From positions 1 to 17,102 of the forward strand of contig JAGGUF010000055.1 of NCBI GenBank assembly GCA_021158595.1: DNA of 17,102 nt, written 5' to 3'. Origin of the DNA: a bacterium (GTDB taxonomy: Bacteria; Patescibacteriota; Minisyncoccia; Minisyncoccales; GCA-002788555). Of this stretch, positions 7,102 to 14,303 are shown piece by piece (the first letter of the stretch is position 1; the number at the start of each line of letters is the position of its first letter). The translations under genes and the position numbers were made by a program. The notes beneath the pieces were generated by a model. It saw only the letters and a list, made by a program, of their open reading frames with translations. It was not told where the DNA came from and ran no database searches.

Positions 7102-7117
7102 AGATGTGGTAACATCT
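7102..7117. promoter_or_regulatory. Small inverted repeat upstream of the promoter (possible operator)
   Basis: AGATGT-GGTA-ACATCT is a perfect dyad of 6-bp half-sites with a 4-bp spacer. It lies 9 bp upstream of the -35 box. The position suits a dimeric activator or an UP-side regulator, possibly the HTH protein encoded downstream. In AT-rich DNA such a short dyad can arise by chance. Confidence 0.3.
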
Positions 7118-7133
7118 ATTTTAGTTGAGTTTT

Positions 7134-7299
7134 CCCTCCCCCTCCTTAATCCTCCCCCTCCCTTATAGGGGATTAAGGTGGAGGTCCTCCTAAAGAAGAA
7201 AGCCCCGCCGTAGTCCACAATTTTGGGGGATTAAGGTGGAGGTCCTCCCCAATCCTCCCCCTCCCTCTGGGAGGGGGAGGATATAGGTGGGGGAGGGAG
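7134..7299. repeat. Two GC-rich palindromic repeats between divergent genes
   Basis: A degenerate copy lies at about 7134-7190, with two GGATTAAGGTGGAGGTCCTCC-like half repeats (7170 and 7227 regions). A clean copy at about 7242-7298 has ATCCTCCCCCTCCC/TCT/GGGAGGGGGAGGAT and ends in AGGTGGGGGAGGGA. This is the only divergent gene gap with two copies, so any murA promoter must lie within or right of them. I could not identify one. Confidence 0.8.
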
Positions 7300-7329
7300 A
7301 AATTCTTTTTGCATTTTGAGATTGTAACT

Positions 7330-8619
7330 ATGCCTGAATATTTTCAAATTTGTGGTAAAAAACCTCTTAGTGGTGAGATTGAGGTTCGAGGGTATAAAAA
7401 TGCGGCTACGGCAATTATCGCCGCTACTCTGCTGACAGATCAACCTTGTTATATTAAAAACATACCTAAGATTGAGGATATTTTTCGGATGCTTGAGATT
7501 GTCAGAGCAATGGGGGCTAATGTAGACTGGCAAGGTGAGAGAGAGGTAAAAATAGAAGCAAAGGATATTGATCCCTCAAAAATAAGAGAAGATCTGGTGA
7601 CAAAACTCCGTTCTTCCATTCTTCTTTTGGGTCCATTGCTCTCTCGTTTTGGGAAGGTAAGACTTCCCCAGCCAGGAGGATGTTTAATTGGAGCCAGACC
7701 CATTGATTCTCATCTTGAAGGAATTGTTCAGATGAGTGCTAAGGTAGAGAAAGAGGAAGGACCGTCCTATATCGTCTCGGGAAATTTACAATCCACGGAG
7801 GTGGTTCTTCCTGAATTCAGTGTTACTGCTACTGAAAATATTTTAATGGCTGCTTCTTTATTGGAAGGAAAAACCACTATTAAAATTGCTGCCCTTGAGC
7901 CTCAGGTGAAGGATCTATGTCGCTGTTTGATAAAGATGGGAGCAAAAATAAAATGGCTTCCGGAACACATAATAGAGATTGAGGGGAAAAAGAAACTTAA
8001 TGGTTTTTCTCATTCTTTGAGTTATGACCATTTAGAGGCGGGAACCTTTCTGATTTTGGCAGTGGCTACCAGAGGAAAAATCAAGGTAAATAATACTCCG
8101 GTAGAATCTCTGAGTGCAGTTTTAAACAAACTTAAAGGTTTTGGAGCAGACTTTGAATATCATTTTAAAAGTCCTGAAATAGCAGATGTAGTGGTTCATT
8201 CTCCCAAAACCCTTTTACCAGTTAAAAAGGTTCAGGTTCTTCCTTATCCCGGTATTCCTACTGACCTTCAGTGTGCCTTTGGGGTTCTTGCTACTCAAAG
8301 CCCAGGAGAGACCTTAATTCACGATCCTATGTATGAGGAAAGATTGAAATATCTAAAAGATCTAAATAGAATGGGAGCAAGGATTTCTCAACTTGATCCT
8401 CATCGAGCCATTGTTGATGGTCCCTCTGAACTTTATGGAACTACTATTAAAAATTATGATCTTCGTTCTGGAGCGGCTTTGATTATTGCCGGGCTTATTG
8501 CGGAGGGAGAGACCTTAATCTCTAATATCTATCAGGTAGACAGAGGATACGAAAATATAGAGGAAAGACTTCAGAAAATAGGAGCAGATATTAAGCGAGT
8601 AAAAACTGAAGAAGGTTAA
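7330..8619 (+). CDS. murA: UDP-N-acetylglucosamine 1-carboxyvinyltransferase
   Basis: MurA transfers enolpyruvate from PEP to UDP-GlcNAc, the first committed cytoplasmic step of peptidoglycan synthesis. The 429 residues match the usual family length. The substrate-binding Lys23-Asn24 pair is present, although the usual GAKN reads GYKN. PGGCLIGARP carries the catalytic Cys (residue 118), the residue that fosfomycin alkylates, so no Cys-to-Asp resistance replacement is seen. YPGIPTDLQ provides the catalytic Asp, and a C-terminal MYEERLKYLKDLNRMGA motif is typical. I chose the ATG at 7330; a TTG at 7309 would add seven residues from the edge of the repeat. mreB follows 85 bp downstream on the same strand with one palindrome between, giving a plausible wall/shape unit. 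Confidence 0.95.
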   Translation: MPEYFQICGKKPLSGEIEVRGYKNAATAIIAATLLTDQPCYIKNIPKIEDIFRMLEIVRAMGANVDWQGEREVKIEAKDIDPSKIREDLVTKLRSSILLLGPLLSRFGKVRLPQPGGCLIGARPIDSHLEGIVQMSAKVEKEEGPSYIVSGNLQSTEVVLPEFSVTATENILMAASLLEGKTTIKIAALEPQVKDLCRCLIKMGAKIKWLPEHIIEIEGKKKLNGFSHSLSYDHLEAGTFLILAVATRGKIKVNNTPVESLSAVLNKLKGFGADFEYHFKSPEIADVVVHSPKTLLPVKKVQVLPYPGIPTDLQCAFGVLATQSPGETLIHDPMYEERLKYLKDLNRMGARISQLDPHRAIVDGPSELYGTTIKNYDLRSGAALIIAGLIAEGETLISNIYQVDRGYENIEERLQKIGADIKRVKTEEG

Positions 8620-8630
8620 AAAAGGGATTT

Positions 8631-8672
8631 CCCTGTATCCCCTCCCTTTGGGAGAGGGAGGATACAGGAGGG
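8631..8672. repeat. GC-rich palindromic repeat between murA and mreB
   Basis: CCTGTATCC and GGATACAGG arms enclose CCTCCC/TTT/GGGAG. It is a shorter variant of the family with its own matched outer arms. It starts 11 bp after the murA stop and has no U-tract, so read-through into mreB is plausible. Confidence 0.75.
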
Positions 8673-8704
8673 CAAAGTATTTAGCAAAATAATCTTAAAA
8701 TCAT

Positions 8705-9709
8705 ATGGCTAAAATAGGTATCGATCTTGGCACCTGTAATTCCCTTGTTTTTTTAAAAGGAAAAGGGATAGTCTTGGCAGAGCCTACAGTGGTTGCTGTT
8801 TCTGTAGAGGAGAATAAGGTCTTGGCAATTGGCAAGGAGGCAAAGGAGATGATTGGTAAAACCCCTGATACTATTGTTGCCTATAGACCTCTTCGGGATG
8901 GGGTTATTGCTGATTTTAGAGTAACAGAAGCCATGCTTCGATATTTTATCAAAAAGGTTCAGGGCTCTTTTTCTCTTTTTAAGCCAGAAGTATTAATTGG
9001 AATTCCGGCTGGAGCAACCTCTACAGAGAGAAGAGCGGTAATTGATGCTGCTTTAAAAGCAGGAGCGAAGGAGGCTTTTGTGGCAAAAGAGCCAGTATTA
9101 TCTGCTATAGGAGCAGGTATTCCCATTAACTCTTCTTCCGGTAATATGATTGTTGATATTGGTGGTGGAACCTCTGAAGTAGCAGTGATTTCTTTAGGAG
9201 GAATTGTCGCTTCTTCCTCTACTAGGGTAGGCGGAGACAAAATCGATAAGGCCATTGAGAACTACATAAAAGAAAAGTACGATCTTGCTATTGGAGAACA
9301 AACAGCAGAAAGAATTAAAATTCAGATTGGAAGCGCCCTTCCTCTTAATGAAGAAAAGAAAATGGAGATTAGAGGAAGAGATCTCATTCTGGGTCTTCCA
9401 AAGACCATTGAGGTTTCTTCAGCAGAGATTTGTGAAGCCATCCAAAAAGAACTTAAAGAGATTTTGCAGAGCATTAAGAATGTTTTAAAAGAAACACCGC
9501 CTGAAATTTCTGCTGATATTATGGAAAGAGGAATGGTTTTGGCCGGTGGTGGAGCCCTTCTAAGAAAAATTGACGAATACATTATCCAACACACAGGAGT
9601 TCCTGCTCAGGTGGCTGAGGAACCATTTCTTTGTGTAGCCAAAGGCACCGGAGTGGTTCTTGAGCATCTTGATACTTACAAAAAGAGTATAATGACAAAG
9701 AAGGGATAA
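8705..9709 (+). CDS. mreB: Rod-shape actin homologue MreB
   Basis: 334 residues of a bacterial actin-like ATPase that polymerises under the membrane and directs lateral wall synthesis. The phosphate-1 motif GIDLGTCNS is at residues 4-12. IVDIGGGTSEVAVIS forms the phosphate-2 loop, and LAGGGALLRKI near residue 279 forms the adenosine motif. The start at MAKIGIDLGT is the normal family start and leaves no extra amphipathic N-terminal helix. mreC and mreD, which often follow mreB, are not here; a repeat-rich gap and the rtcB locus come next. The gene shares a strand with murA and is probably cotranscribed, because the 85-bp gap shows no clear separate promoter. Confidence 0.95.
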   Translation: MAKIGIDLGTCNSLVFLKGKGIVLAEPTVVAVSVEENKVLAIGKEAKEMIGKTPDTIVAYRPLRDGVIADFRVTEAMLRYFIKKVQGSFSLFKPEVLIGIPAGATSTERRAVIDAALKAGAKEAFVAKEPVLSAIGAGIPINSSSGNMIVDIGGGTSEVAVISLGGIVASSSTRVGGDKIDKAIENYIKEKYDLAIGEQTAERIKIQIGSALPLNEEKKMEIRGRDLILGLPKTIEVSSAEICEAIQKELKEILQSIKNVLKETPPEISADIMERGMVLAGGGALLRKIDEYIIQHTGVPAQVAEEPFLCVAKGTGVVLEHLDTYKKSIMTKKG

Positions 9710-9739
9710 AAAACCTCTTTCTCTCTTCTATTTCTCTTT

Positions 9740-9993
9740 CCTCTCTATCTCTAAGAGAAAAGGAAAAAGGTGGGGGAGGAAGATTTTTCCTTAGTTAACC
9801 CCTCCTTGTATTTCTCCCTCTTTCTTCTAAATCCTTCTCCTCCCAAAGGGCGGAGGAAGATATAGGTGGGAATCCCCCAAAATCCTCCCCCTCCCTTTGG
9901 GAGGGGGAGGATATAGGTGGGGGAGGAAAATCCTTTCCTTCGATCCCTCAATTAACCTCCTTCTTGTATTCCTCCTTTAAAAAGGGGAATACA
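9740..9993. repeat. Run of palindromic repeats between mreB and the rtcB locus
   Basis: Several copies of differing decay. One half-element lies at about 9765-9780 and one variant near 9838-9868. A clean copy at about 9871-9927 has ATCCTCCCCCTCCC/TTT/GGGAGGGGGAGGAT. A small one at about 9970-9992 has GTATTCC facing GGAATAC. No coding region is supported between 9710 and 10007. Open frames here are by-products of the repeats. Confidence 0.75.
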
Positions 9994-10007
9994 TCCTAAT
10001 AAGATCA

Positions 10008-10118
10008 ATGAGAAAAGAAGATTTTATAAAAATAAATGATTATCTCTGGGAGATTCCTAAATCTTTTAGGCCGGATATGAGAGTCCCGGCGCGGATTTAT
10101 GTTGTAAAAAATTTATGA
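10008..10118 (+). pseudogene. 5' remnant of a second rtcB gene
   Basis: An ATG at 10008 opens 36 codons, of which the first 31 match the N-terminus of the intact RtcB at 10952, with 27 of 31 residues identical (IKIND.LWEIPKSFR.DMRV and on to PARIY). After Tyr31 the match fades to VVKNL and the frame ends with TGA at 10116-10118. At DNA level the two copies differ at many third positions, so this is not a recent tandem copy. The rest of this gene is absent. Its stop overlaps the ATG of the endonuclease (ATGA at 10115-10118), so it may still be translated as a leader that delivers ribosomes to the endonuclease. Confidence 0.85.
10109..10118 (+). other. Slippery heptamer A AAT TTA next to a TGA stop (possible -1 shift)
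   Basis: In the frame of the rtcB remnant, the last sense codons read AAA AAT TTA TGA. The heptamer A-AAT-TTA (10109-10115) fits the X-XXY-YYZ pattern for -1 ribosomal slippage. A slip would bypass the stop and continue straight into the endonuclease frame. The same bases also allow simple stop-restart at ATGA. No strong stimulatory stem was identified downstream. Confidence 0.35.
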
Positions 10119-10945
10119 AATATATAAATCTTAAAATACCTGAACATTCTTATTTTTTTGGTTTTGTGCAGACGGATGGGAGTTTAACTAAATCCTCAAG
10201 AAATCGAGGGAAATTACAAATTGAATTGGGAAAAGAAGATTTACATTTATTAAAATATTTTAAAAAGTTATTTCCTGCTGTCTATTCTCCCATTAGTAAA
10301 AGAATTCGAGATACAAATTTTAAAAATAACTACGAAAGCTATACTTTTGCTATATACAATATGAGATTCAGAGATGAAATTAATAAATTAGGAATACCTT
10401 ATGGAAAGAAATCTGAAATTATTTCTCCTCCAAAAGAGAATTTTTGTGAGAGAGATTATATAAGAGGCTTAATAGATGGTGATGGTAGTCTTGGACTAAC
10501 TAAGAAAAACATTCCTTTTATTAGTATTGCTGTTAAAAGTGAGGAATTAAAAAATTATCTTTGCGAAGTCATTGAAAAGATTACAGAAGAAAGAAAAAAA
10601 TTAACCAGAAACAAAAGAGACAATATTTACAATATTATGATTAATAGGGAAAGGGCTCAACAATTTATTAAATATTTATATTATCCGGGTTGTTTAACAT
10701 TAGAGAGAAAATTGAAAAAAGCCAAAGAAGCATTGAAATGGAAAAGACCAAAAACATTAAAGAAAATTTTTCAAAAATTTTGGGAACCCTGGGAGGATAA
10801 ATTTATTTTGAATCACTCTTTAGAAGAAAGTTGCAAGTTTCTTAAGCGAACCGAAAAGAGTATTAAAATGAGACTTTGGCGATTAAAAAATCATAAAGCT
10901 CCTTATTTAAAAGCTTGTTTAATAGAAAATAGAGTTACTGTTTAA
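10115..10945 (+). CDS. LAGLIDADG homing endonuclease, free-standing, with SANT/Myb-like C-terminus
   Basis: 276 residues. Two LAGLIDADG motifs are visible: FFGFVQTDG at 14-22 and IRGLIDGDG at 116-124. Both keep the catalytic acidic residue (Asp21 and Asp123), so this is a monomeric two-motif enzyme expected to cut one long asymmetric DNA site. The spacing of about 100 residues is normal. A C-terminal helical region (222-258, including FWEPWEDKFIL and KRTEKSIKMRLWRLK) resembles a SANT/Myb-type DNA-binding domain. There are no intein splicing blocks (no N-terminal Cys/Ser, no C-terminal His-Asn), so it is a free gene, not an intein. It starts on the stop codon of the rtcB remnant and ends 6 bp before intact rtcB. 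Its base composition looks more AT-rich than its neighbours, as expected for an acquired gene. Confidence 0.9.
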   Translation: MKYINLKIPEHSYFFGFVQTDGSLTKSSRNRGKLQIELGKEDLHLLKYFKKLFPAVYSPISKRIRDTNFKNNYESYTFAIYNMRFRDEINKLGIPYGKKSEIISPPKENFCERDYIRGLIDGDGSLGLTKKNIPFISIAVKSEELKNYLCEVIEKITEERKKLTRNKRDNIYNIMINRERAQQFIKYLYYPGCLTLERKLKKAKEALKWKRPKTLKKIFQKFWEPWEDKFILNHSLEESCKFLKRTEKSIKMRLWRLKNHKAPYLKACLIENRVTV

Positions 10946-10951
10946 GAAATT

Positions 10952-12388
10952 ATGATAAAAGAGAGATTCATTAAAATAAATGATTGGCTTTGGGAAATTC
11001 CTAAATCTTTCAGGCATGATATGCGTGTGCCGGCTCGTATTTATGCTTCAGAGAAATTACTTAGAGAAACAGAGGATGAAGCCTTAATTCAACTAGTGAA
11101 TACAACTACCATGCCGGGCATCGTGAAATATGCTATTGCTATGCCTGACATTCATTCTGGGTACGGTCCGCCAATTGGCGGGGTGGGAGCAATGAAGTAT
11201 CCAGATGGGGTAATTTCGCCAGGTTTTGTGGGTTACGACGAGAACTGTGGTTGCCGTTTATTACTTTCAGATTATAAAGAAGAAGAAATCAAAAGATATT
11301 TAGATGAACTGGCGACTGAAATTCAAAAAGAGGTTCCCTCCGGGTTGGGAAGAGGGAGAGCGATAAGACTTAGTATCAAACAAATTAATAGAATTTTAGA
11401 AGGAGGTGTGCCTTATTTGGTGGAAAAAGGTTATGGCGAAAAGGAAGATGTTGAAAATTGCGAGCATCAAGGGAAAATGGAAATGGCAGATGCCTCTTGT
11501 GTTTCAGAAAGGGCAAAAAATCGAGGCAGAGATCAAGTGGGGACGCTCGGGTCAGGCAATCATTTTTGTCAACTTGATAAAGTTGAAGAGATTTTTGATG
11601 AGGAAGTTGCTAAAATTTTTGGATTATTTAAAGACCAAGTTGTAGTAATGATTCATACTGGTTCTCGCGGTCTTGGCCATCAAAATTGCACTGATTATTT
11701 AAGAAAACTAATGCCCATTTATCCAAAATATGGAATAAAATTGCCTGATAGAGAACTTTGTTGTGTGCCCTTTAATTCTCCTGAAGGTCAGAGATTTTTT
11801 AAAGCAATGTCAGCGGCTTGTAACTTTGCTTGGGCAAATAGACATATGATTACTTATTATGTTAGAAAGGCATGGCAAAGTGTTTTAGGGAAAGAGGCAA
11901 ATTTGAAATTACTTTATGATGTCGCTCATAATATTGCTAAAGTTGAAGAGCATGAAATAGATGGCAAAAAAATAAAATTAATTGTTCACCGCAAAGGAGC
12001 CACCAGAGCCTTTCCTCCTAATCATCCAGAAATTCCAAAGAATCATCGAAAAGTTGGACAGGTAATTTTGGTTCCAGGGAGTATGGGAACTGCCTCTTAT
12101 GTTTTAGTTGGAACCAAAAAATCAAAGGAAGCCTGGTACACGGTCTGCCATGGGGCTGGTAGGACAATGTCCCGCCACGCAGCAGTAAAACAGATTTCTG
12201 GACAGGAGGTGATAAATAAATTAAAATCAAAGGGAATTATTGTTAGGTGTTATTCTATGCGAGGAATAGCCGAAGAGGCCCCAATAGCCTACAAAGATGT
12301 TAATAATGTGGTAGAAGTAGTGCATAATGCTGGTTTATCTAAAAAGGTGGCAAAATTAAAGCCCTTAGCGGTAATTAAAGGTGAATAA
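10952..12388 (+). CDS. rtcB: RNA-splicing ligase RtcB
   Basis: RtcB joins RNA 2',3'-cyclic phosphate (or 3'-phosphate) ends to 5'-OH ends using GTP and Mn2+, in RNA repair or tRNA splicing. The 478 residues are full length. Visible active-site parts are GYDENCGCR with metal ligands Asp96 and Cys99, LGSGNHFCQLD, HTGSRGLGHQ, YDVAHNIAK, PGSMGTASYVL and CHGAGRTMSR, whose His accepts the guanylate. The ending, KPLAVIKGE, is the family C-terminus. No intein interrupts it. Within codons 23-31 the protein is identical to the remnant at 10008 while five bases differ silently. It follows the endonuclease by 6 bp with no good ribosome-binding site, suggesting coupled translation. No rtcA or archease gene is adjacent. 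lemA follows after 41 bp. Confidence 0.96.
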   Translation: MIKERFIKINDWLWEIPKSFRHDMRVPARIYASEKLLRETEDEALIQLVNTTTMPGIVKYAIAMPDIHSGYGPPIGGVGAMKYPDGVISPGFVGYDENCGCRLLLSDYKEEEIKRYLDELATEIQKEVPSGLGRGRAIRLSIKQINRILEGGVPYLVEKGYGEKEDVENCEHQGKMEMADASCVSERAKNRGRDQVGTLGSGNHFCQLDKVEEIFDEEVAKIFGLFKDQVVVMIHTGSRGLGHQNCTDYLRKLMPIYPKYGIKLPDRELCCVPFNSPEGQRFFKAMSAACNFAWANRHMITYYVRKAWQSVLGKEANLKLLYDVAHNIAKVEEHEIDGKKIKLIVHRKGATRAFPPNHPEIPKNHRKVGQVILVPGSMGTASYVLVGTKKSKEAWYTVCHGAGRTMSRHAAVKQISGQEVINKLKSKGIIVRCYSMRGIAEEAPIAYKDVNNVVEVVHNAGLSKKVAKLKPLAVIKGE

Positions 12389-12429
12389 AAGGTCGAAAAA
12401 AATAAATTTCGCAAAAATAAATTTTAAAT

Positions 12430-13053
12430 ATGGATATTTGGACAGTACTTACAAGTGTCCTTATAATTCTTTTATTTATCAGTGGGCTTTTTGGATGGAT
12501 TGAATGGAAGTTCAATATTCCGGCAATAGTAGTTTTGATTATCTTCTATCTTATTGGGATTTACAATGATCTTGTGACAAAAAAGAATCGAGCAAAGGAG
12601 GCATGGGCTGACATTGATGTTCAGTTGAAGCGAAGATATAATTTAATTCCCAATTTAGTGGAAGCAGTTAAAGGTTATGCCAGCCATGAGAGAGAACTTT
12701 TTGAGAAGGTAACTGAAGCCCGAACAAAGGCAATGGCAGCCACGAATATAAGAGAAAAAGGACAGGCAGAAAATATGCTCTCTAATACCTTGAAATCCCT
12801 TTTTGCAGTGGCAGAAAACTATCCTGATTTAAAGGCATCTGAGAATTTTTTAGAACTTCAGAGAGAACTTCGAGATACTGAAGATAAAATCCAGGCTGCC
12901 AGAAGGTTTTATAATGCCAATGTTCGAGATCTAAATATCAAGATAGAAAGTTTTCCTTCAAATATTATTGCCAGTATATTCGATTTTAAAAAGATGGAAT
13001 TGTTCGAATTAGAAGAACCGGAGCAAAGAGAAAGGCCAAAGGTTCAGTTTTGA
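12430..13053 (+). CDS. lemA: LemA family membrane protein
   Basis: 207 residues. The N-terminus has hydrophobic stretches (about 5-21 and 28-44), giving one or two membrane passes where the family usually shows one. The conserved LemA core follows: NRAKEAWADIDVQLKRRYNL, LIPNLVEAVKGYASHE, then ENYPDLKASENFLELQREL and a helix ending RRFYNANVRDLN. The core is expected to be a helical bundle outside the membrane helices. Its biochemical function is unsettled. It sits upstream of htpX, a pairing seen in many bacteria and linked to membrane proteostasis. It begins 41 bp after rtcB. That short gap holds two copies of an AAAAATAAATTT-like sequence but no clear promoter. Confidence 0.92.
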   Translation: MDIWTVLTSVLIILLFISGLFGWIEWKFNIPAIVVLIIFYLIGIYNDLVTKKNRAKEAWADIDVQLKRRYNLIPNLVEAVKGYASHERELFEKVTEARTKAMAATNIREKGQAENMLSNTLKSLFAVAENYPDLKASENFLELQRELRDTEDKIQAARRFYNANVRDLNIKIESFPSNIIASIFDFKKMELFELEEPEQRERPKVQF

Positions 13054-13102
13054 AACCTAAAATTGAGATACTCTTTAACCACTTCAAGGACAAAGTGAAA
13101 AT

Positions 13103-13249
13103 CTCCCTCCCCTCCTTAATCCTTTCCCTCCCATTGGGAGGGGGAGGAAATTGAAAGGATCCTCCTCTGGGAAGGGGAGGAAATTGAGGGTATCCTCCCA
13201 AAATCCTCCCCCTCCCTCTGGGAGGGGGAGGATATAGGTGGGGGAGGGA
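13103..13249. repeat. Palindromic repeats between lemA and htpX
   Basis: A degenerate part at about 13103-13190 carries CCCTCCCATTGGGAGGGGG and GGGAAGGGGAGG. A clean copy at about 13192-13249 has ATCCTCCCCCTCCC/TCT/GGGAGGGGGAGGAT and ends AGGTGGGGGAGGGA. It interrupts an otherwise tight lemA-htpX pair. Confidence 0.82.
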
Positions 13250-13255
13250 TTTTCT

Positions 13256-13283
13256 GCTCCACGCTTCACGGTTTACGCTAAAT
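13256..13283. repeat. Four tandem heptamers (GCTTCAC-like)
   Basis: Units GCTCCAC, GCTTCAC, GGTTTAC and GCTAAAT in exact 7-bp phase. They are the complement of the GTGAAGC family and follow the palindrome by 6 bp. A second, AT-rich 7-bp-phased run (ATTGAAA, ATTGGAA, TTTGGAA, ATTGAGT, TTTGGTT) occupies 13314-13348, just before htpX. Confidence 0.7.
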
Positions 13284-13391
13284 TTTGTTTCGGCCATTGG
13301 ATATTGAAATTTAATTGAAAATTGGAATTTGGAAATTGAGTTTTGGTTTTGGTTTTACCCTTTGAGTTTAAAAATAGATCAGTTTCTCTTT

Positions 13392-14294
13392 ATGCCTACC
13401 CTTTATTCGCAGGCTGAGTCTAATACCCAGAAAACCTGGTTTTTAATTTTTGTATTTCTTGTTTTTATCATTGGTTTGGGATGGCTTTTTAGTTATCTAT
13501 TAGACACTCGTATCATTTTGATTCTTGCAGTAGTTATCAGCATTCTGACAAGTCTTTCCAGTTATTGGTATTCCGATAAGATTGTATTACAACTAACCCA
13601 TGCGCGTCCTATTCAGAAAAAAGATAATCCAGAACTTTATAGAATAGTAGAGAATCTTTGTATTACAGCCGGCCTTCCGCTGCCAAAAATTTATATCTTA
13701 AACGAATCTCAACCAAATGCCTTTGCCACCGGCAGAGATAAATATCATTCAGTTATTGTAGTCACTAAAGGACTTTTAGAGAAATTAGAGAGGGTAGAAC
13801 TGGAAGGAGTGATTGCTCATGAACTTTCTCATATTGGCAACAGAGACATTCTTTTGGGAACAGTGGTGGTAGTTTTGGTGGGGATTGTGGCTTTACTTTC
13901 AGATTGGTTTTTGCGGATGAGTTTTTGGTCAGGAATGAGAGAGCGCGACTCTAAAGACTCTACAGGAATAATTTTAATGATTTTAGGAATTGTAGCCGCT
14001 CTTTTGGCTCCGATTGCTGCTACTTTGCTTCGATTGGCAATTTCCCGAAAAAGAGAATTTTTGGCAGATGCTACTGGAGCCTTATTAACGCGCTATCCAG
14101 AGGGTTTGGCTCGAGCCTTAGAGAAGATTTCAAGTGTTCAAAATCCATTGAGGGTAGCCAATAATGCTACCTCTCATCTGTTTATTTGTTCTCCATTTAG
14201 AGGAAGACAATCTAAGAGTTGGTTGACCAAATTGTTTTCAACTCATCCTCCAGTTGAAGAAAGAATAAAGGCCCTGCGCCAGATGTCAGTATAG
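13392..14294 (+). CDS. htpX: HtpX-type M48 membrane metalloprotease
   Basis: 300 residues of a zinc-dependent endoprotease in the inner membrane that degrades misfolded membrane proteins. The HEXXH motif reads HELSH at 143-147 within VIAHELSHIGNRD. The likely third ligand is the Glu in KREFLADATGA. Hydrophobic segments at about 16-37, 40-57, 155-176 and 192-217 match the family's four-helix plan. The NAFATGR motif near 109-115 and the C-terminal THPPVEERI are typical. I used the ATG at 13392; a TTG at 13329 would add 21 residues translated from AT-rich heptamer repeats. Its partner lemA is upstream on the same strand, separated by repeats. It converges on recG. Confidence 0.92.
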   Translation: MPTLYSQAESNTQKTWFLIFVFLVFIIGLGWLFSYLLDTRIILILAVVISILTSLSSYWYSDKIVLQLTHARPIQKKDNPELYRIVENLCITAGLPLPKIYILNESQPNAFATGRDKYHSVIVVTKGLLEKLERVELEGVIAHELSHIGNRDILLGTVVVVLVGIVALLSDWFLRMSFWSGMRERDSKDSTGIILMILGIVAALLAPIAATLLRLAISRKREFLADATGALLTRYPEGLARALEKISSVQNPLRVANNATSHLFICSPFRGRQSKSWLTKLFSTHPPVEERIKALRQMSV

Positions 14295-14303
14295 GAGTTA
14301 AGC

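Noticed and set aside
9751..9951. Minus-strand open frame rich in LPLPKGGGG-type sequence
   Set aside because: Repeat-derived: the same peptide pattern appears wherever the palindrome is translated. Similar frames at 12986-13297 and 14304-14543 were rejected for the same reason.
10008..12388. An intein or intron within a single rtcB gene
   Set aside because: The downstream copy has its own complete N-terminus, no splicing blocks border the endonuclease, and the frames do not join. I also see no group I intron core, though a covariance search was not possible.
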